The notes beneath the pieces are model-generated. The model was not told the DNA's origin. It was given only the letters and a program-made list of their open reading frames with translations, and ran no database searches. From JAAYCI01 sp031551695 (GTDB taxonomy: Bacteria; Bacillota; Clostridia; Oscillospirales; Ruminococcaceae), in contig JAVBNG010000020.1 in the NCBI GenBank assembly GCA_031551695.1, positions 1 through 64,000 on the forward strand: 64,000 nucleotides of DNA, written 5' to 3'. The translations under genes were made by a program, and so were the position numbers. How positions within the stretch are numbered: the stretch's first letter is position 1; each line of letters starts with the position of its first letter. Positions 8,008 to 16,574 of this stretch are shown here, piece after piece.

Positions 8008-9087
8008 ATGGGCGACAAGACAGAAGCCCCTACCAGCAAACGGCGCAACGACGAGCGCAAGAAGGGCAATGTTTTCCAAAGCAAGGAGATCCTTCTGCTG
8101 GTAAGCCTGTTGGCGGTCGTGTACACCATTCAGTTTATGGGCCCGTATATGCTGGCCGCACTGTCCAATTTCACGGAAAAGACGTGGGATTTGGCAAGCA
8201 CGGTACAGGTCATGTCGCCGAAGCTGCTGTCCTCCCTGTTTATCGATTCCGCTATCGCTTATGGCATCTCCGCTTTGCCGCCGCTGTTGGCCGCCGCCCT
8301 TGCGGCCATCCTCGTTACCGTGGCGCAAACGCGCGGCCTGTTTTCCGCCGAAGCGCTGAAGCCCAAGTTCAGCCGCATGAACCCGGCCCAGGGCATTAAG
8401 AAGATGTTTTCGGCCCGCGGGCTTGTGGAACTGCTCAAGTCCATTTTGAAGATCATCGTGCTGATTTATGTGGTGTACGGCGAGTTGGTGGACCGCCTGG
8501 CCGAGCTGCCGCGCCTGATGGAAATGGATTTTGTGAACGTGCTGTTCTACACGGCGAACGCCTTTCTGTCGATGTTTACATCGGTGCTTTTCATGTTTGT
8601 CGTTTTGTCCGCGGCGGACTATATGTATCAGCGCTGGCAGTACGAAAAGGACCTGCGCATGTCGAAGCAGGAGATAAAGGAGGAGTATAAGCAAACGGAG
8701 GGTGACCCGCAGGTAAAGGGGAAAATCAAGCAGAAGCAGCGCGAGATGAGCCAAAGCCGCATGATGGCGGAGGTGCCCAAAGCGGACGTGATTGTGCGAA
8801 ACCCAACCCACTATGCCGTGGCGCTGAAATATGACGCGAAGCAGCATAAATCCCCGCAGGTAATTGCAAAAGGCGCCGATTTGCTGGCCCTGCGCATCAT
8901 CAAGCTGGCTGAGGAAAGCAATGTGGTGGTGGTGGAAAACCGCCCGCTGGCCCGCGCTTTGTACGAGCAGGTGCCGCTGGAGCGGGAAGTGCCCCGCGAG
9001 TTTTTCGACGCGGTGGCCGAGGTGCTGGTGTACGTGTACACCCTGCAAAAACGCGGCCCCGGAAAAGGGAAAACGCCGCCATCCTGA
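8008..9087 (+). CDS. flhB: Flagellar export specificity switch FlhB
   Basis: 359 residues. It begins with the typical DKTEAPTSKRRNDERKKGNV segment, then has four membrane helices (about 30-210), a charged linker and the cytoplasmic autocleavage domain. The NPTH cleavage motif is intact near residue 265 (IVRNPTHYAVALKYD). FlhB switches export from rod/hook to filament subunits after self-cleavage between N and P. ATG follows AAAGGGGGG with good spacing. Confidence 0.97.
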   Translation: MGDKTEAPTSKRRNDERKKGNVFQSKEILLLVSLLAVVYTIQFMGPYMLAALSNFTEKTWDLASTVQVMSPKLLSSLFIDSAIAYGISALPPLLAAALAAILVTVAQTRGLFSAEALKPKFSRMNPAQGIKKMFSARGLVELLKSILKIIVLIYVVYGELVDRLAELPRLMEMDFVNVLFYTANAFLSMFTSVLFMFVVLSAADYMYQRWQYEKDLRMSKQEIKEEYKQTEGDPQVKGKIKQKQREMSQSRMMAEVPKADVIVRNPTHYAVALKYDAKQHKSPQVIAKGADLLALRIIKLAEESNVVVVENRPLARALYEQVPLEREVPREFFDAVAEVLVYVYTLQKRGPGKGKTPPS

Positions 9088-9145
9088 TCTGTAGCCCCAT
9101 GCCATAAAAGCCCGGGTCGAAAACCGCTGGAAAGGAGAAGAAAAC

Positions 9146-11239
9146 GTGCCGAGAAGAAGACGGTTCAACCCCATGCAAAATGCCGTGTCGCTGCTGGTGG
9201 TGGCGATTATTTTGCTGTTGATCGTCCCGCTGCCGTCGTGGTTGCTCGACATTTTCTTCATCCTGAACATCGCCATCAGCCTCATCATCCTGCTCATCAC
9301 CATGTATGTGGTGGAACCGCTGGAATTTAGCATATTCCCGTCTGTTTTGCTCATTACCACGGTGTTCCGCCTGGCGCTGAACGTGGCGGCCACCAAGCTG
9401 ATTTTGTTCAACAACGGTGACGCCGGCGCCGTCATCCGCGCCTTTGGCGGCTTTATCATCCAGGGCAACTACATCGTCGGCGTCGTCATTTTCATCATCC
9501 TTGTTTTGGCGCAGTTCATGGTTATTACAAAGGGCTCCGAACGCGTGGCCGAGGTAAGCGCCCGCTTCACGCTGGACGCCATGCCCGGCAAGCAGATGGC
9601 CATCGATGCGGACCTCAACTCCGGCCTCATCGACGAAGCCGAAGCCCGCCGCCGCCGCAACAAGGTGCAGTACGAGGCCGACTTCTTCGGCTCCATGGAC
9701 GGCGCCACCAAGTTCGTCAAGGGCGACTCCATTATCTCCATCGTCATCACCCTTATCAACTTTGTGGGCGGCATCATCATCGGCTTTGTGAACAGCATGG
9801 GAGATTTCAACGCCATCTTGGATATTTTCGCCACGGCCACCATCGGCAACAGCCTTATGAGCCAGATCCCGTCCCTGCTCATCTCGGTTGCCACCGGTAT
9901 GGTGGTAACGCGCGCTTCCAGCGACGACAACCTGAATACCGCCATCGCAAAGCAGTTTTTGGGCCAGCCCATCGCCCTCATCATCACCGGTGTCGTCATG
10001 TTCCTGCTCATGCTCATCGGCTTTCCCCCGGTGCAGGTGCTCATCATTTCCGGCGCGCTCATCGCCCTTGGCGTGGTGCTGATGCGCCGCGCCCAGCAGC
10101 CCCAGCCCATTATGGCTGAAGGGCCGAACGAGATGGAGCCGACGGAAGAGATACAGTCGGAAGCGTCGTATTACCGCAACATCGACAATGTGTACGGCCT
10201 TTTGAACGTGGAGCAGATCGAGATGGAATTTGGCTACTCGCTGCTTCCGCTGGTGGATGAAGCCTCCGGTGGCAGCTTTGTGGACAGGGTCGTCATGTTT
10301 CGCAAGCAGTTTGCCCAGGAGATGGGCATGGTCATTCCCTCCGTGCGCCTGAAAGACTCCGGCGCCCTGAACCCCAACCAGTATTCCATCCGTTTTAAAG
10401 GCGAGCAGGTGGCCGTGGGCGACGTGCTGATAGACCATTACCTTGCCCTGGCCCCGGGCGACGCGGCCGAGCAGGTGGAGGGCATCGATGCCATCGAGCC
10501 GGCCTTCGGCATTCCGGCCAAGTGGATCAGCGAGGACAAAAAGGCCAAGGCCGAGATGGCCGGCTATACTTTGGTGGACCCGACCAGCGTTATCATCACC
10601 CATCTGGCCGAGGTTATCCGCCAGCATGCCAACGAACTGCTGACGCGGCAGGAAGTGAACAACATGCTGCAAAACCTGAAAAAGTCGAACGAGACCATCG
10701 TGGAGGATTCCGTGCCCGCCCTGTTCAGCGTCAGCGACCTGCAAAAAGTGCTGGGGAACCTCTTGAAGGAAGGCGTGCCCATCCGCGACCTCGAGACCAT
10801 CCTTGAGACACTGGGCGACTACGCCGGCGCCGTGAAGGACACGGACATGCTGACCGAGTATGTGCGCCAGGCGCTGAAGCGCACCATTTCCCGCCGTTTC
10901 GCCGAGGCAGGGCAGCTGAAGGTAATTACCCTGGACGCGAACCTGGAGAACACCATCATGGCCGCGGTGAAGCGCATGGACGGCGGCAGCTACCTTGCGC
11001 TGGACCCGAACGTCATCCAGTCCATCGTCACCGCCACCAACGACCAGTTCGAGATCGTGAAGGATTTGGTGCAGAACGTCATCGTACTCACAAGCCCCAT
11101 CGTGCGCATCTACTTCAAAAAGCTGATCGACCAGTTCTACCCGCGCATCGTGGTCCTCAGCTTCAACGAGATCGACACCGACATCCAGATACAGGCCCTT
11201 GGCAATATCTCGGTAGACCAGTCATTAGCTGCCGGCTAA
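9146..11239 (+). CDS. flhA: Flagellar export ring protein FlhA
   Basis: 697 residues, GTG start after GGAAAGGAG. About eight membrane helices occupy residues 1-320. They include the conserved cytoplasmic loop with RFTLDAMPGKQMAIDADLNS and the FFGSMDGATKFVKGD segment. The soluble C-terminal half (about 345-690) forms the nonameric docking ring for export chaperones and carries ITLDANLE-type strands. FlhA couples proton motive force to flagellar protein export. flhF and flhG normally follow in Clostridia; here the next gene is fliA. Confidence 0.97.
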   Translation: MPRRRRFNPMQNAVSLLVVAIILLLIVPLPSWLLDIFFILNIAISLIILLITMYVVEPLEFSIFPSVLLITTVFRLALNVAATKLILFNNGDAGAVIRAFGGFIIQGNYIVGVVIFIILVLAQFMVITKGSERVAEVSARFTLDAMPGKQMAIDADLNSGLIDEAEARRRRNKVQYEADFFGSMDGATKFVKGDSIISIVITLINFVGGIIIGFVNSMGDFNAILDIFATATIGNSLMSQIPSLLISVATGMVVTRASSDDNLNTAIAKQFLGQPIALIITGVVMFLLMLIGFPPVQVLIISGALIALGVVLMRRAQQPQPIMAEGPNEMEPTEEIQSEASYYRNIDNVYGLLNVEQIEMEFGYSLLPLVDEASGGSFVDRVVMFRKQFAQEMGMVIPSVRLKDSGALNPNQYSIRFKGEQVAVGDVLIDHYLALAPGDAAEQVEGIDAIEPAFGIPAKWISEDKKAKAEMAGYTLVDPTSVIITHLAEVIRQHANELLTRQEVNNMLQNLKKSNETIVEDSVPALFSVSDLQKVLGNLLKEGVPIRDLETILETLGDYAGAVKDTDMLTEYVRQALKRTISRRFAEAGQLKVITLDANLENTIMAAVKRMDGGSYLALDPNVIQSIVTATNDQFEIVKDLVQNVIVLTSPIVRIYFKKLIDQFYPRIVVLSFNEIDTDIQIQALGNISVDQSLAAG

Positions 11240-11272
11240 AGCGGCAATTTCATGGGAAGGGGGTGAAGCCCC

Positions 11273-12058
11273 GTGGCAGGCCCGGATGAGCGGTACCGGC
11301 TTGATAACCCGGAGGAAAAACTCGCGGAATACCAGCAAACAAAAAGCCCGGATTTGCGCAACGACCTTGTGATGCACTACGGTTACATCACAAAAAGCGT
11401 GGCGGTGCAAATGCGCGGCATCACACAAGGGTACGCCCAGGTGGAGGACATCGTCAACGAGGGCATGCTCACGTTGATGGATTGCCTTGATAAATTTACG
11501 CCGGACAAGGGCATGAAGTTCGAAAACTATGCCTATATGCGCATCCGCAACGCCAATATCGACTTTGTGCGCAAGCAGGACTGGGTGCCCCGGCGCGTGC
11601 GCCGCACGGCGCGTGAAATTACCGACGCGTACAACGCCCTTTCCACAGAGCTGATGCGCGAGCCCACCACCAGGGAACTGGCCGAGCACATGAACGTGAG
11701 CGAGGAGGCCATTGCCAAGCATTTTTCCGAGGCGAACAGCGGCCTGGTGGTCAGCTTTGAGGATCTGCTGCAAAGTTCCGGCAATGGCGGCAGCGAGGCC
11801 GCCGAGGTGAACATCCCCGGCACGGACGGCTTGCCGGAGCAGGGTCTGATGAAAACTGAAATGCGCGAACAACTGATGCAGTCTATTGACATGTTGACGG
11901 AAAAAGAACGTACAGTTGTTTCTTTGTATTATTACGAGCACTTGAAGCTGCACGAGATTGCCACGGTTTTGGATGTGAGCGAATCGCGCGTCAGCCAAAT
12001 CCACTCGAAGGCGCTTTTAAAAATGCGCTCGAAGATGGAAAAATACGTGGGAGGCTAA
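11273..12058 (+). CDS. fliA: Flagellar sigma factor FliA/SigD (WhiG family)
   Basis: 261 residues, GTG start after GGGAAGGGGGTG. Region 2 includes AQVEDIVNEGMLTLMDCLDK, FENYAYMRIRNANIDFVRKQ and DWVPRRVRR. Region 3 has PTTRELAEHMNVSEEAIAKH. Region 4 ends with LTEKERTVVSLYYYEHLKLH and an HTH (EIATVLDVSESRVSQIHSKA). It directs RNA polymerase to late flagellar and chemotaxis promoters. It lies directly after the export gate genes, which fits the checkpoint in which late genes are transcribed after the hook is built. The anti-sigma FlgM is not in this window. Confidence 0.95.
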   Translation: MAGPDERYRLDNPEEKLAEYQQTKSPDLRNDLVMHYGYITKSVAVQMRGITQGYAQVEDIVNEGMLTLMDCLDKFTPDKGMKFENYAYMRIRNANIDFVRKQDWVPRRVRRTAREITDAYNALSTELMREPTTRELAEHMNVSEEAIAKHFSEANSGLVVSFEDLLQSSGNGGSEAAEVNIPGTDGLPEQGLMKTEMREQLMQSIDMLTEKERTVVSLYYYEHLKLHEIATVLDVSESRVSQIHSKALLKMRSKMEKYVGG

Positions 12059-12065
12059 ATAGACA

Positions 12066-12815
12066 ATGCTACAGGGATTTTATACGGCCGCGTCCGGCAT
12101 GCTGATGCAGCAGCGGAACCTGAACCTCGTTGCCAACAACCTGGCCAACGTGGAAACGCCGGGCTACAAAAGCAGCCGCCTGCTTTCCAACACGTTCCAG
12201 CAGACGCTGTTGACCCGTTTTGAGGACTATAACGACGGGCGCGTGGGCGTGGGCGACCCGGTGCGCATCGTGCGTGAGGTGGCGGACCTGTTCACCGCCG
12301 GGCCTATTATTGAAACCAGCCGCCCCTTCGACTTTGCCATTACCGGCGAGGGCTATTTTAACGTGCAGGCGGAAAACGGCGAGACCTATATCACCCGCGA
12401 CGGCATGTTTGATTTGGACGAAAACGGCTTTCTTATCAAGCGGGACGGCGGCTTTGTGCTGGGCTCAAACGGCCAGCGGCTGCAGGTGAACACCAGCGAT
12501 ATCGAAGTGAGCGACATGGGCGTTATCACCAACTCCATCACCGGCGCGAACCTCGGCACCCTAGCCATCACCGTGCCGGCGGAGAACGCGACCATCTTGG
12601 AAAGCCGCAACAGCATGTACCGCGTGGAAGGCGGCGCGGGTGCGCAATCGGCGGACCCGGAGCTGGTGCAGGGTGCCTATGAGGACAGCAACGTGAACAT
12701 GGGCGACGAGCTTACCACAATGACGATGGTGCAGCGCAATTTCTCGTCCGCCTCCCAGGCGCTGAAAATCATTGACCAGACCTACGCCAAAGCGGTGAAC
12801 ATCGCCTCGCTGTAG
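12066..12815 (+). CDS. flgF: Flagellar rod/hook-basal body protein, FlgF/FlgG (FlhO) type
   Basis: 249 residues. The N terminus LQGFYTAASGMLMQQRNLNL and VANNLANVETPGYKSS is the axial-protein signature. The centre has FAITGEGYFNVQAENGETYI, and the C-terminal ETM-like helix ends in MVQRNFSSASQALKIIDQTY. Rod proteins are exported by the type III gate and stack between MS ring and hook. Two paralogues lie in tandem here; in B. subtilis the equivalent pair is flhO-flhP. Which is FlgF and which is FlgG cannot be fixed by eye, so the symbol is tentative. It starts 8 bp after fliA. Confidence 0.88.
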   Translation: MLQGFYTAASGMLMQQRNLNLVANNLANVETPGYKSSRLLSNTFQQTLLTRFEDYNDGRVGVGDPVRIVREVADLFTAGPIIETSRPFDFAITGEGYFNVQAENGETYITRDGMFDLDENGFLIKRDGGFVLGSNGQRLQVNTSDIEVSDMGVITNSITGANLGTLAITVPAENATILESRNSMYRVEGGAGAQSADPELVQGAYEDSNVNMGDELTTMTMVQRNFSSASQALKIIDQTYAKAVNIASL

Positions 12816-12875
12816 CGTCTGGGAAAAGCGGCGCAAAGCAGGTAAAAAACAGCGGTGAATAATTGATGTAAGCGG

Positions 12876-12904
12876 TTTATTTTCCCGCAATAGTATGGTA
12901 TAAT
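12876..12904 (+). promoter_or_regulatory. Predicted internal sigma-A promoter before flgG
   Basis: TTTATT at 12876-12881 and TATAAT at 12899-12904 are separated by 17 bp, with TGG directly before the -10 box (extended -10). It lies in the 192-bp gap between the two rod genes and would drive flgG-cheC-cheD-fapA separately. No SigD-type GCCGATA box was seen. Confidence 0.6.
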
Positions 12905-12971
12905 GTCGTTCCAAGGCCATTCGGCGGAAAAAGCGGTTGTTTTTTTCCCTCGGCCTGACCGGGAAAGACGG

Positions 12972-12995
12972 ATATGCGCCCCAAGCGGCGCATAT
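12972..12995 (+). repeat. Stem-loop touching the flgG ribosome site
   Basis: ATATGCGCC (12972-12980) pairs perfectly with GGCGCATAT (12987-12995) around CCAAGC. The ribosome site GGAGG begins at the very next base, so the hairpin could modulate flgG translation. Confidence 0.6.
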
Positions 12996-13007
12996 GGAGG
13001 ATAAAAT

Positions 13008-13751
13008 ATGAGCATGATCGCACTATACACCGGCGCTTCCGGCGTGCGCGCGTTCCAAAGCGCGCTGGACGTTACCGCACACAACATTGCCAACGTGAAC
13101 ACCAGCGGCTACAAAGCCCGCCGGCCCGCCTTTGACGATTTGGTGCGCACCCGCATTAACACGAACGTGGAGGGCGAGCATTTGGTTGGCCACGGCGTGA
13201 AGCAGCAGTACGTGGACAACATCATGGGGCAGTCCGGCCTTTCCATTACGGAAAACCCGCTGGACTTCGCCGTTGACGGCGACGGCTTTTTCGCGGTGGA
13301 TTACCGCGGCCAGCGCATGTACACCCGCAACGGCGCGTTTGATTTGTCGGTGGAAGGCAACACCGCCACGCTGGTGACGAACGACGGCGGCTATGTGCTG
13401 GACAAAAACGGCAACCGCATCACCCTGCAAATGGAAAACGGGGCCATCAACACGGATACCATCCGCGACCAACTGGGCCTGTTCCGTTTTGCGAACCCAT
13501 ATGGCCTTACGCCGCAGAACAACGCGCGCTACACCGTAAGCGACAACTCCGGCGCAGCTACCGCGGTGGCCACGCTGGGCGGCACCGGCGCCGGGGCGAA
13601 CGATATTTTGCAGAACACGCTGGAAAATTCGGCTGTGGACTACACGAACGAGGTCATAAATGTGATCAACGCGCAGCGTGCTTTCCAGGCGAACGCCCGC
13701 GTGATTACCACGGCGGACGAAATGGCGACGGAGATCAACGGCCTGCGCTGA
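13008..13751 (+). CDS. flgG: Flagellar rod/hook-basal body protein, FlgG (FlhP) type
   Basis: 247 residues with the axial-protein pattern: N-terminal ALYTGASGVRAFQSALDVTA and IANVNTSGYKARRP, a central FAVDGDGFFAVDYRGQRMYT, and C-terminal VINVINAQRAFQANARVITT. It is a paralogue of the preceding gene and builds the rod or the hook-rod junction. GGAGGATAAAAT precedes the ATG. It has its own likely promoter and a hairpin next to the ribosome site. The FlgG name is tentative. Confidence 0.87.
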   Translation: MSMIALYTGASGVRAFQSALDVTAHNIANVNTSGYKARRPAFDDLVRTRINTNVEGEHLVGHGVKQQYVDNIMGQSGLSITENPLDFAVDGDGFFAVDYRGQRMYTRNGAFDLSVEGNTATLVTNDGGYVLDKNGNRITLQMENGAINTDTIRDQLGLFRFANPYGLTPQNNARYTVSDNSGAATAVATLGGTGAGANDILQNTLENSAVDYTNEVINVINAQRAFQANARVITTADEMATEINGLR

Positions 13752-13788
13752 GCCGTGGCGGCAAAGCCGGCAGTAAAGAGGGGTGTGG

Positions 13789-13807
13789 CCCGCGTGTGGC
13801 ACGCGGG
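13789..13807 (+). repeat. Stem-loop in the flgG-cheC junction
   Basis: CCCGCGTG (13789-13796) pairs perfectly with CACGCGGG (13800-13807) around TGG. No T-tract follows. It resembles the other junction hairpins of this operon. Confidence 0.55.
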
Positions 13808-13839
13808 GCGCGAGGAATCTAGGATTTGGAGCTGATGAG

Positions 13840-14463
13840 ATGGCTGTTATTGATTACGACAAGATGGATGACATGCAAATCGACATGCTGAAGGAGATTG
13901 CGAACATCGGCACGGGCAACGCCGCCACCTCGTTGGCGACCATGCTGGGAAAAACCGTTAACATAACGGTCCCTAAAATCAGCTTTTTGGACTACAGCAC
14001 CATCTCCGATTCCCTGGGCGGCCCGGAGCACGTGATGGCCGGGTTGATGCTGATGCTGGACAAAGATGTAAAGGGAATGATGATCCTGCTGATGCAGGAA
14101 GATTTTGCCCAAATGGCCATTCATACGCTGCTTGGGCAGGATTTCACCAGCTTCACAGACCTTGATGAAATGAGCATGTCCGCCATGTGCGAGATCGGCA
14201 ACATCGTTGCGGCGTCCTATGTGAACGCCGTCAGCCTGTGTACCGGCCTCACCATAGACATTTCCCCGCCTGAAATTTGTATCGATATGGTCGGCTCCAT
14301 CCTTTCCGTGCCGGCCATCCATTTTGCGCAGATCAGCGACAAAGTTATTTTTATCGAGGGCGCTTTTATCAACGACACGAACAGCGAAGGCAGTAATATC
14401 CTGCTGATCCCGGAGGCACAATCGCTGGATGTCATCTTGGATAAGCTGGGGATGTCTATATGA
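13840..14463 (+). CDS. cheC: CheY-P phosphatase CheC
   Basis: 207 residues from ATG 13840, which has GGAG 8 nt upstream. Two pseudo-symmetric active-site helices are intact: EIANIGTGNAATSLA with E19 and N22, and CEIGNIVAASYVNAV with E118 and N121. CheC dephosphorylates CheY-P and forms a complex with CheD in the adaptation system of Bacillota. cheD follows with a 4-bp overlap, supporting co-regulation. With FliY this operon encodes two CheY-P phosphatases. Confidence 0.96.
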   Translation: MAVIDYDKMDDMQIDMLKEIANIGTGNAATSLATMLGKTVNITVPKISFLDYSTISDSLGGPEHVMAGLMLMLDKDVKGMMILLMQEDFAQMAIHTLLGQDFTSFTDLDEMSMSAMCEIGNIVAASYVNAVSLCTGLTIDISPPEICIDMVGSILSVPAIHFAQISDKVIFIEGAFINDTNSEGSNILLIPEAQSLDVILDKLGMSI

Positions 14464-14942
14464 GTGTAATTTCCGTTGGAATCGCGGATTTGAAAGTGGT
14501 GCGCCAGCCGGACTCACTTGTCACCTTCGCGCTGGGGTCCTGTGTGGGCATTTGCCTGTATGACCCTACGGTGAAGGTGGCCGGACTGTCTCACATTTTG
14601 CTGCCTTCGGCGGCGCAGATGCCGGGCAGCGCCACGCCCATGAAATTTGCGGATACCGCCATTCCCACGCTGATTAAAAAGCTGGAGATTTTTGGCTGCA
14701 AGGTGCCGAACATGAAGGCGAAAATTGCCGGCGGTGCGCAGATGTTCGCCGCTTCGAACGCGTCGTCCATTGCGAACATCGGCGAGCGCAATGTGCAGGC
14801 GGTAAAAGCGGCGCTTGCGGCGCTGCGCATTCCCATCTTGTCGGAAGACACCGGGAAAAACTACGGCCGCACTTTATATTTTGACCCGGTGGAGTATAAA
14901 ATGCTGATCAAGAGCCCGAAACGGCCGGATTGGGTGGGCTGA
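14460..14942 (+). CDS. cheD: Chemoreceptor glutamine deamidase CheD
   Basis: 160 residues. The catalytic triad of the family is visible: C28 in LGSCVGICLYDP, H45 in LSHILLP and T22 in LVTFALG. CheD deamidates glutamines on chemoreceptors and is inhibited by CheC. The start overlaps the cheC stop (ATGA), so the two partners are translationally coupled. CheA, CheB, CheR and CheW are not in this window. Confidence 0.96.
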   Translation: MSVISVGIADLKVVRQPDSLVTFALGSCVGICLYDPTVKVAGLSHILLPSAAQMPGSATPMKFADTAIPTLIKKLEIFGCKVPNMKAKIAGGAQMFAASNASSIANIGERNVQAVKAALAALRIPILSEDTGKNYGRTLYFDPVEYKMLIKSPKRPDWVG

Positions 14943-14949
14943 GCGGTTT

Positions 14950-16350
14950 ATGGAAGAAAAAAACGTTGCAAAGCCGGTGGATGCGCAAATAGAGGTGAGC
15001 GTGAGCGGCAATAAAATGTCGTGCAGCGTTATCATTGCGCCGCCTGAAAACGGCGGCGCCGCGCCAACTTGTGAAAGCATTCGCGCCGCGCTGGCACAAA
15101 TGGGCGTGGGCTACGGCATCGACGATGACGCCATCGAGCGCCTGGCCGCCCCGCTGTACAACACGAATGTGACGGTGGCAACGGGGCTTTTGCCGGAAAA
15201 CGGCGAGGACGGAACTGTTACCGAACTGTTCCCCCGTGAAAAAAAGCCGGTATATAAAGAAGACAGACACGGAAATGTGGATTATAAAAACCTGGGGCTC
15301 ATCACCGAAGTAAAAGCGGGGATGGGTATTGTAGACCTTACCCAGCCGACGCCCGGTACGCCCGGAACAGACGTGTTTGGCCGTGAACACGCGCAAAAGG
15401 GAGGCCAGATGCCGCGCGTTCCCATGGGAAAGGGGCTGGCCCTTTCGCCCAGCGGGCAGCGCGTGGAAGCCGCCTGCGAAGGCAACCTGGTTTATTACGA
15501 CAACGCTTTCCACGTGGAGACTACCTACCGTGTGCCCCAGGTGGACCTGGACGTGGGAAACATCACTTTTTCCGGTGATGTTGTGGTAGACGGTGATGTG
15601 CTGGACGGGTTTGAGGTGAAAAGCGGCGGGAATGTCACCATCCACGGCAATGTGGGCGCCGCCAACGTATCCGCGGCTGAAAAGCTGATGGTGGAGGGCG
15701 GTGTCAACGGCGGCAGCGGCGCCGCTGCTTTCCTGGAGGCCATCGTGGTGGAAGCTGTTTACATCGAAAACGCCACGGTGCACGCGGGCCAAAAGCTGGT
15801 TGCGGCCGCCATCACCAACTGTACCATTGAATGTGACGGCGACATTGAGGTGACAAAGCAAAAAGGGCAGGTGTGTGGTGGGCGTATCACGGTGTATGGC
15901 AGCATGAACGCGCTGGAGATTGGCAACGACTCCAACGCCCTCACCACCATCGCCATGGGCGTGATTCCGCGATATATAGACGAAAAGAAAAAGAAAAATG
16001 ACCAATTGGCCGCCATGACTTCCCACATTGAAGAGCTGGAAAAGGACTGGAAATTTATTGAACGCATGGTGAACATGGGCCAAAAGCTGAAGCCGGACCA
16101 CGAGGCGAAATACAAGCGGCTGAAAATGCAGATGCCGCTGTGCAAGAAGAAAAAGGAACTGCTGGAGGCGGAGATTGACGCGCTGGACGAAAAAATGCGG
16201 CCGAATGAAAATACTGTCATCACAGCGAAAAAAATGTACCCGCCGGTGCGCATTTCCTTCGGCCGCGAAAATGCCACCGCCTCCGACGAGATGAGCAATG
16301 TGCGCGTGTACCGCAACTCTGAGGGAACCATTTCTTTTGGCATGATGTAG
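14950..16350 (+). CDS. FapA (DUF342) family protein
   Basis: 466 residues matching the DUF342/FapA family. There is an N-terminal mixed domain, then repeated short strands typical of a right-handed beta-helix in the middle (about 190-340, for example FSGDVVVDGDVLDGFEVKSG and GGNVTIHGNVGAA). A charged helical coiled coil lies at about 345-410, and a short C-terminal beta segment ends in ISFGMM. In Vibrio, FapA links the PTS to flagellation; in other bacteria the role is unknown. It starts 7 bp after cheD and ends the operon, suggesting a motility-related role. No signal peptide is seen, so it is likely cytoplasmic. Confidence 0.82.
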   Translation: MEEKNVAKPVDAQIEVSVSGNKMSCSVIIAPPENGGAAPTCESIRAALAQMGVGYGIDDDAIERLAAPLYNTNVTVATGLLPENGEDGTVTELFPREKKPVYKEDRHGNVDYKNLGLITEVKAGMGIVDLTQPTPGTPGTDVFGREHAQKGGQMPRVPMGKGLALSPSGQRVEAACEGNLVYYDNAFHVETTYRVPQVDLDVGNITFSGDVVVDGDVLDGFEVKSGGNVTIHGNVGAANVSAAEKLMVEGGVNGGSGAAAFLEAIVVEAVYIENATVHAGQKLVAAAITNCTIECDGDIEVTKQKGQVCGGRITVYGSMNALEIGNDSNALTTIAMGVIPRYIDEKKKKNDQLAAMTSHIEELEKDWKFIERMVNMGQKLKPDHEAKYKRLKMQMPLCKKKKELLEAEIDALDEKMRPNENTVITAKKMYPPVRISFGRENATASDEMSNVRVYRNSEGTISFGMM

Positions 16351-16402
16351 CGGCGTGCCGCGCAAAAATGAACGCGATATGGACGCTGGAAAGATAGACT
16401 GT

Positions 16403-16448
16403 AAAAAACGCCTAAAAACGTGCAAACGCGTGTTTTCAGGCGTTTTTT
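16403..16448 (+). terminator. Intrinsic terminator of the flagellar operon
   Basis: AAAAAACGCCT at 16403-16413 pairs with AGGCGTTTTTT at 16438-16448. Inner bases pair further and the T-run is on the plus strand. It closes the flgE-to-fapA transcription unit 53 bp after the last stop. Confidence 0.9.
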
Positions 16449-16462
16449 GCGGTCTCCTTCGG

Positions 16463-16491
16463 TTGACTTTTCGCCCCTGTAGTGCTAATCT
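16463..16491 (+). promoter_or_regulatory. Sigma-A promoter of the purine permease gene
   Basis: TTGACT at 16463-16468 and TAATCT at 16486-16491 with a 17-bp spacer and TGC immediately before the -10 (extended -10). The leader to the start codon is only about 75 nt, and no purine riboswitch core was recognised in it. Confidence 0.75.
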
Positions 16492-16574
16492 GAAATTGTG
16501 ATGAATTTGTGAAAAATGTTCAAACTATGGAAATGGCGCAAATTCAACCGCTTACTTGGAAAGGGGAGTGGCTT

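Noticed and set aside
7138..9468. 776-residue antisense frame across fliR and flhB
   Set aside because: Translates to a His/Gln/Arg-rich chain with no domain, while the plus strand carries two intact flagellar genes.
16351..16390. Further copy of the leader repeat after fapA
   Set aside because: Only GCCGCGCAAA and GCGATAT-like words match; the GTTTGCACCC block and paired stem are absent.
16492..16574. Purine riboswitch ahead of the purine permease
   Set aside because: Only about 83 nt remain between the promoter and the start, and the conserved three-way-junction bases are not seen.
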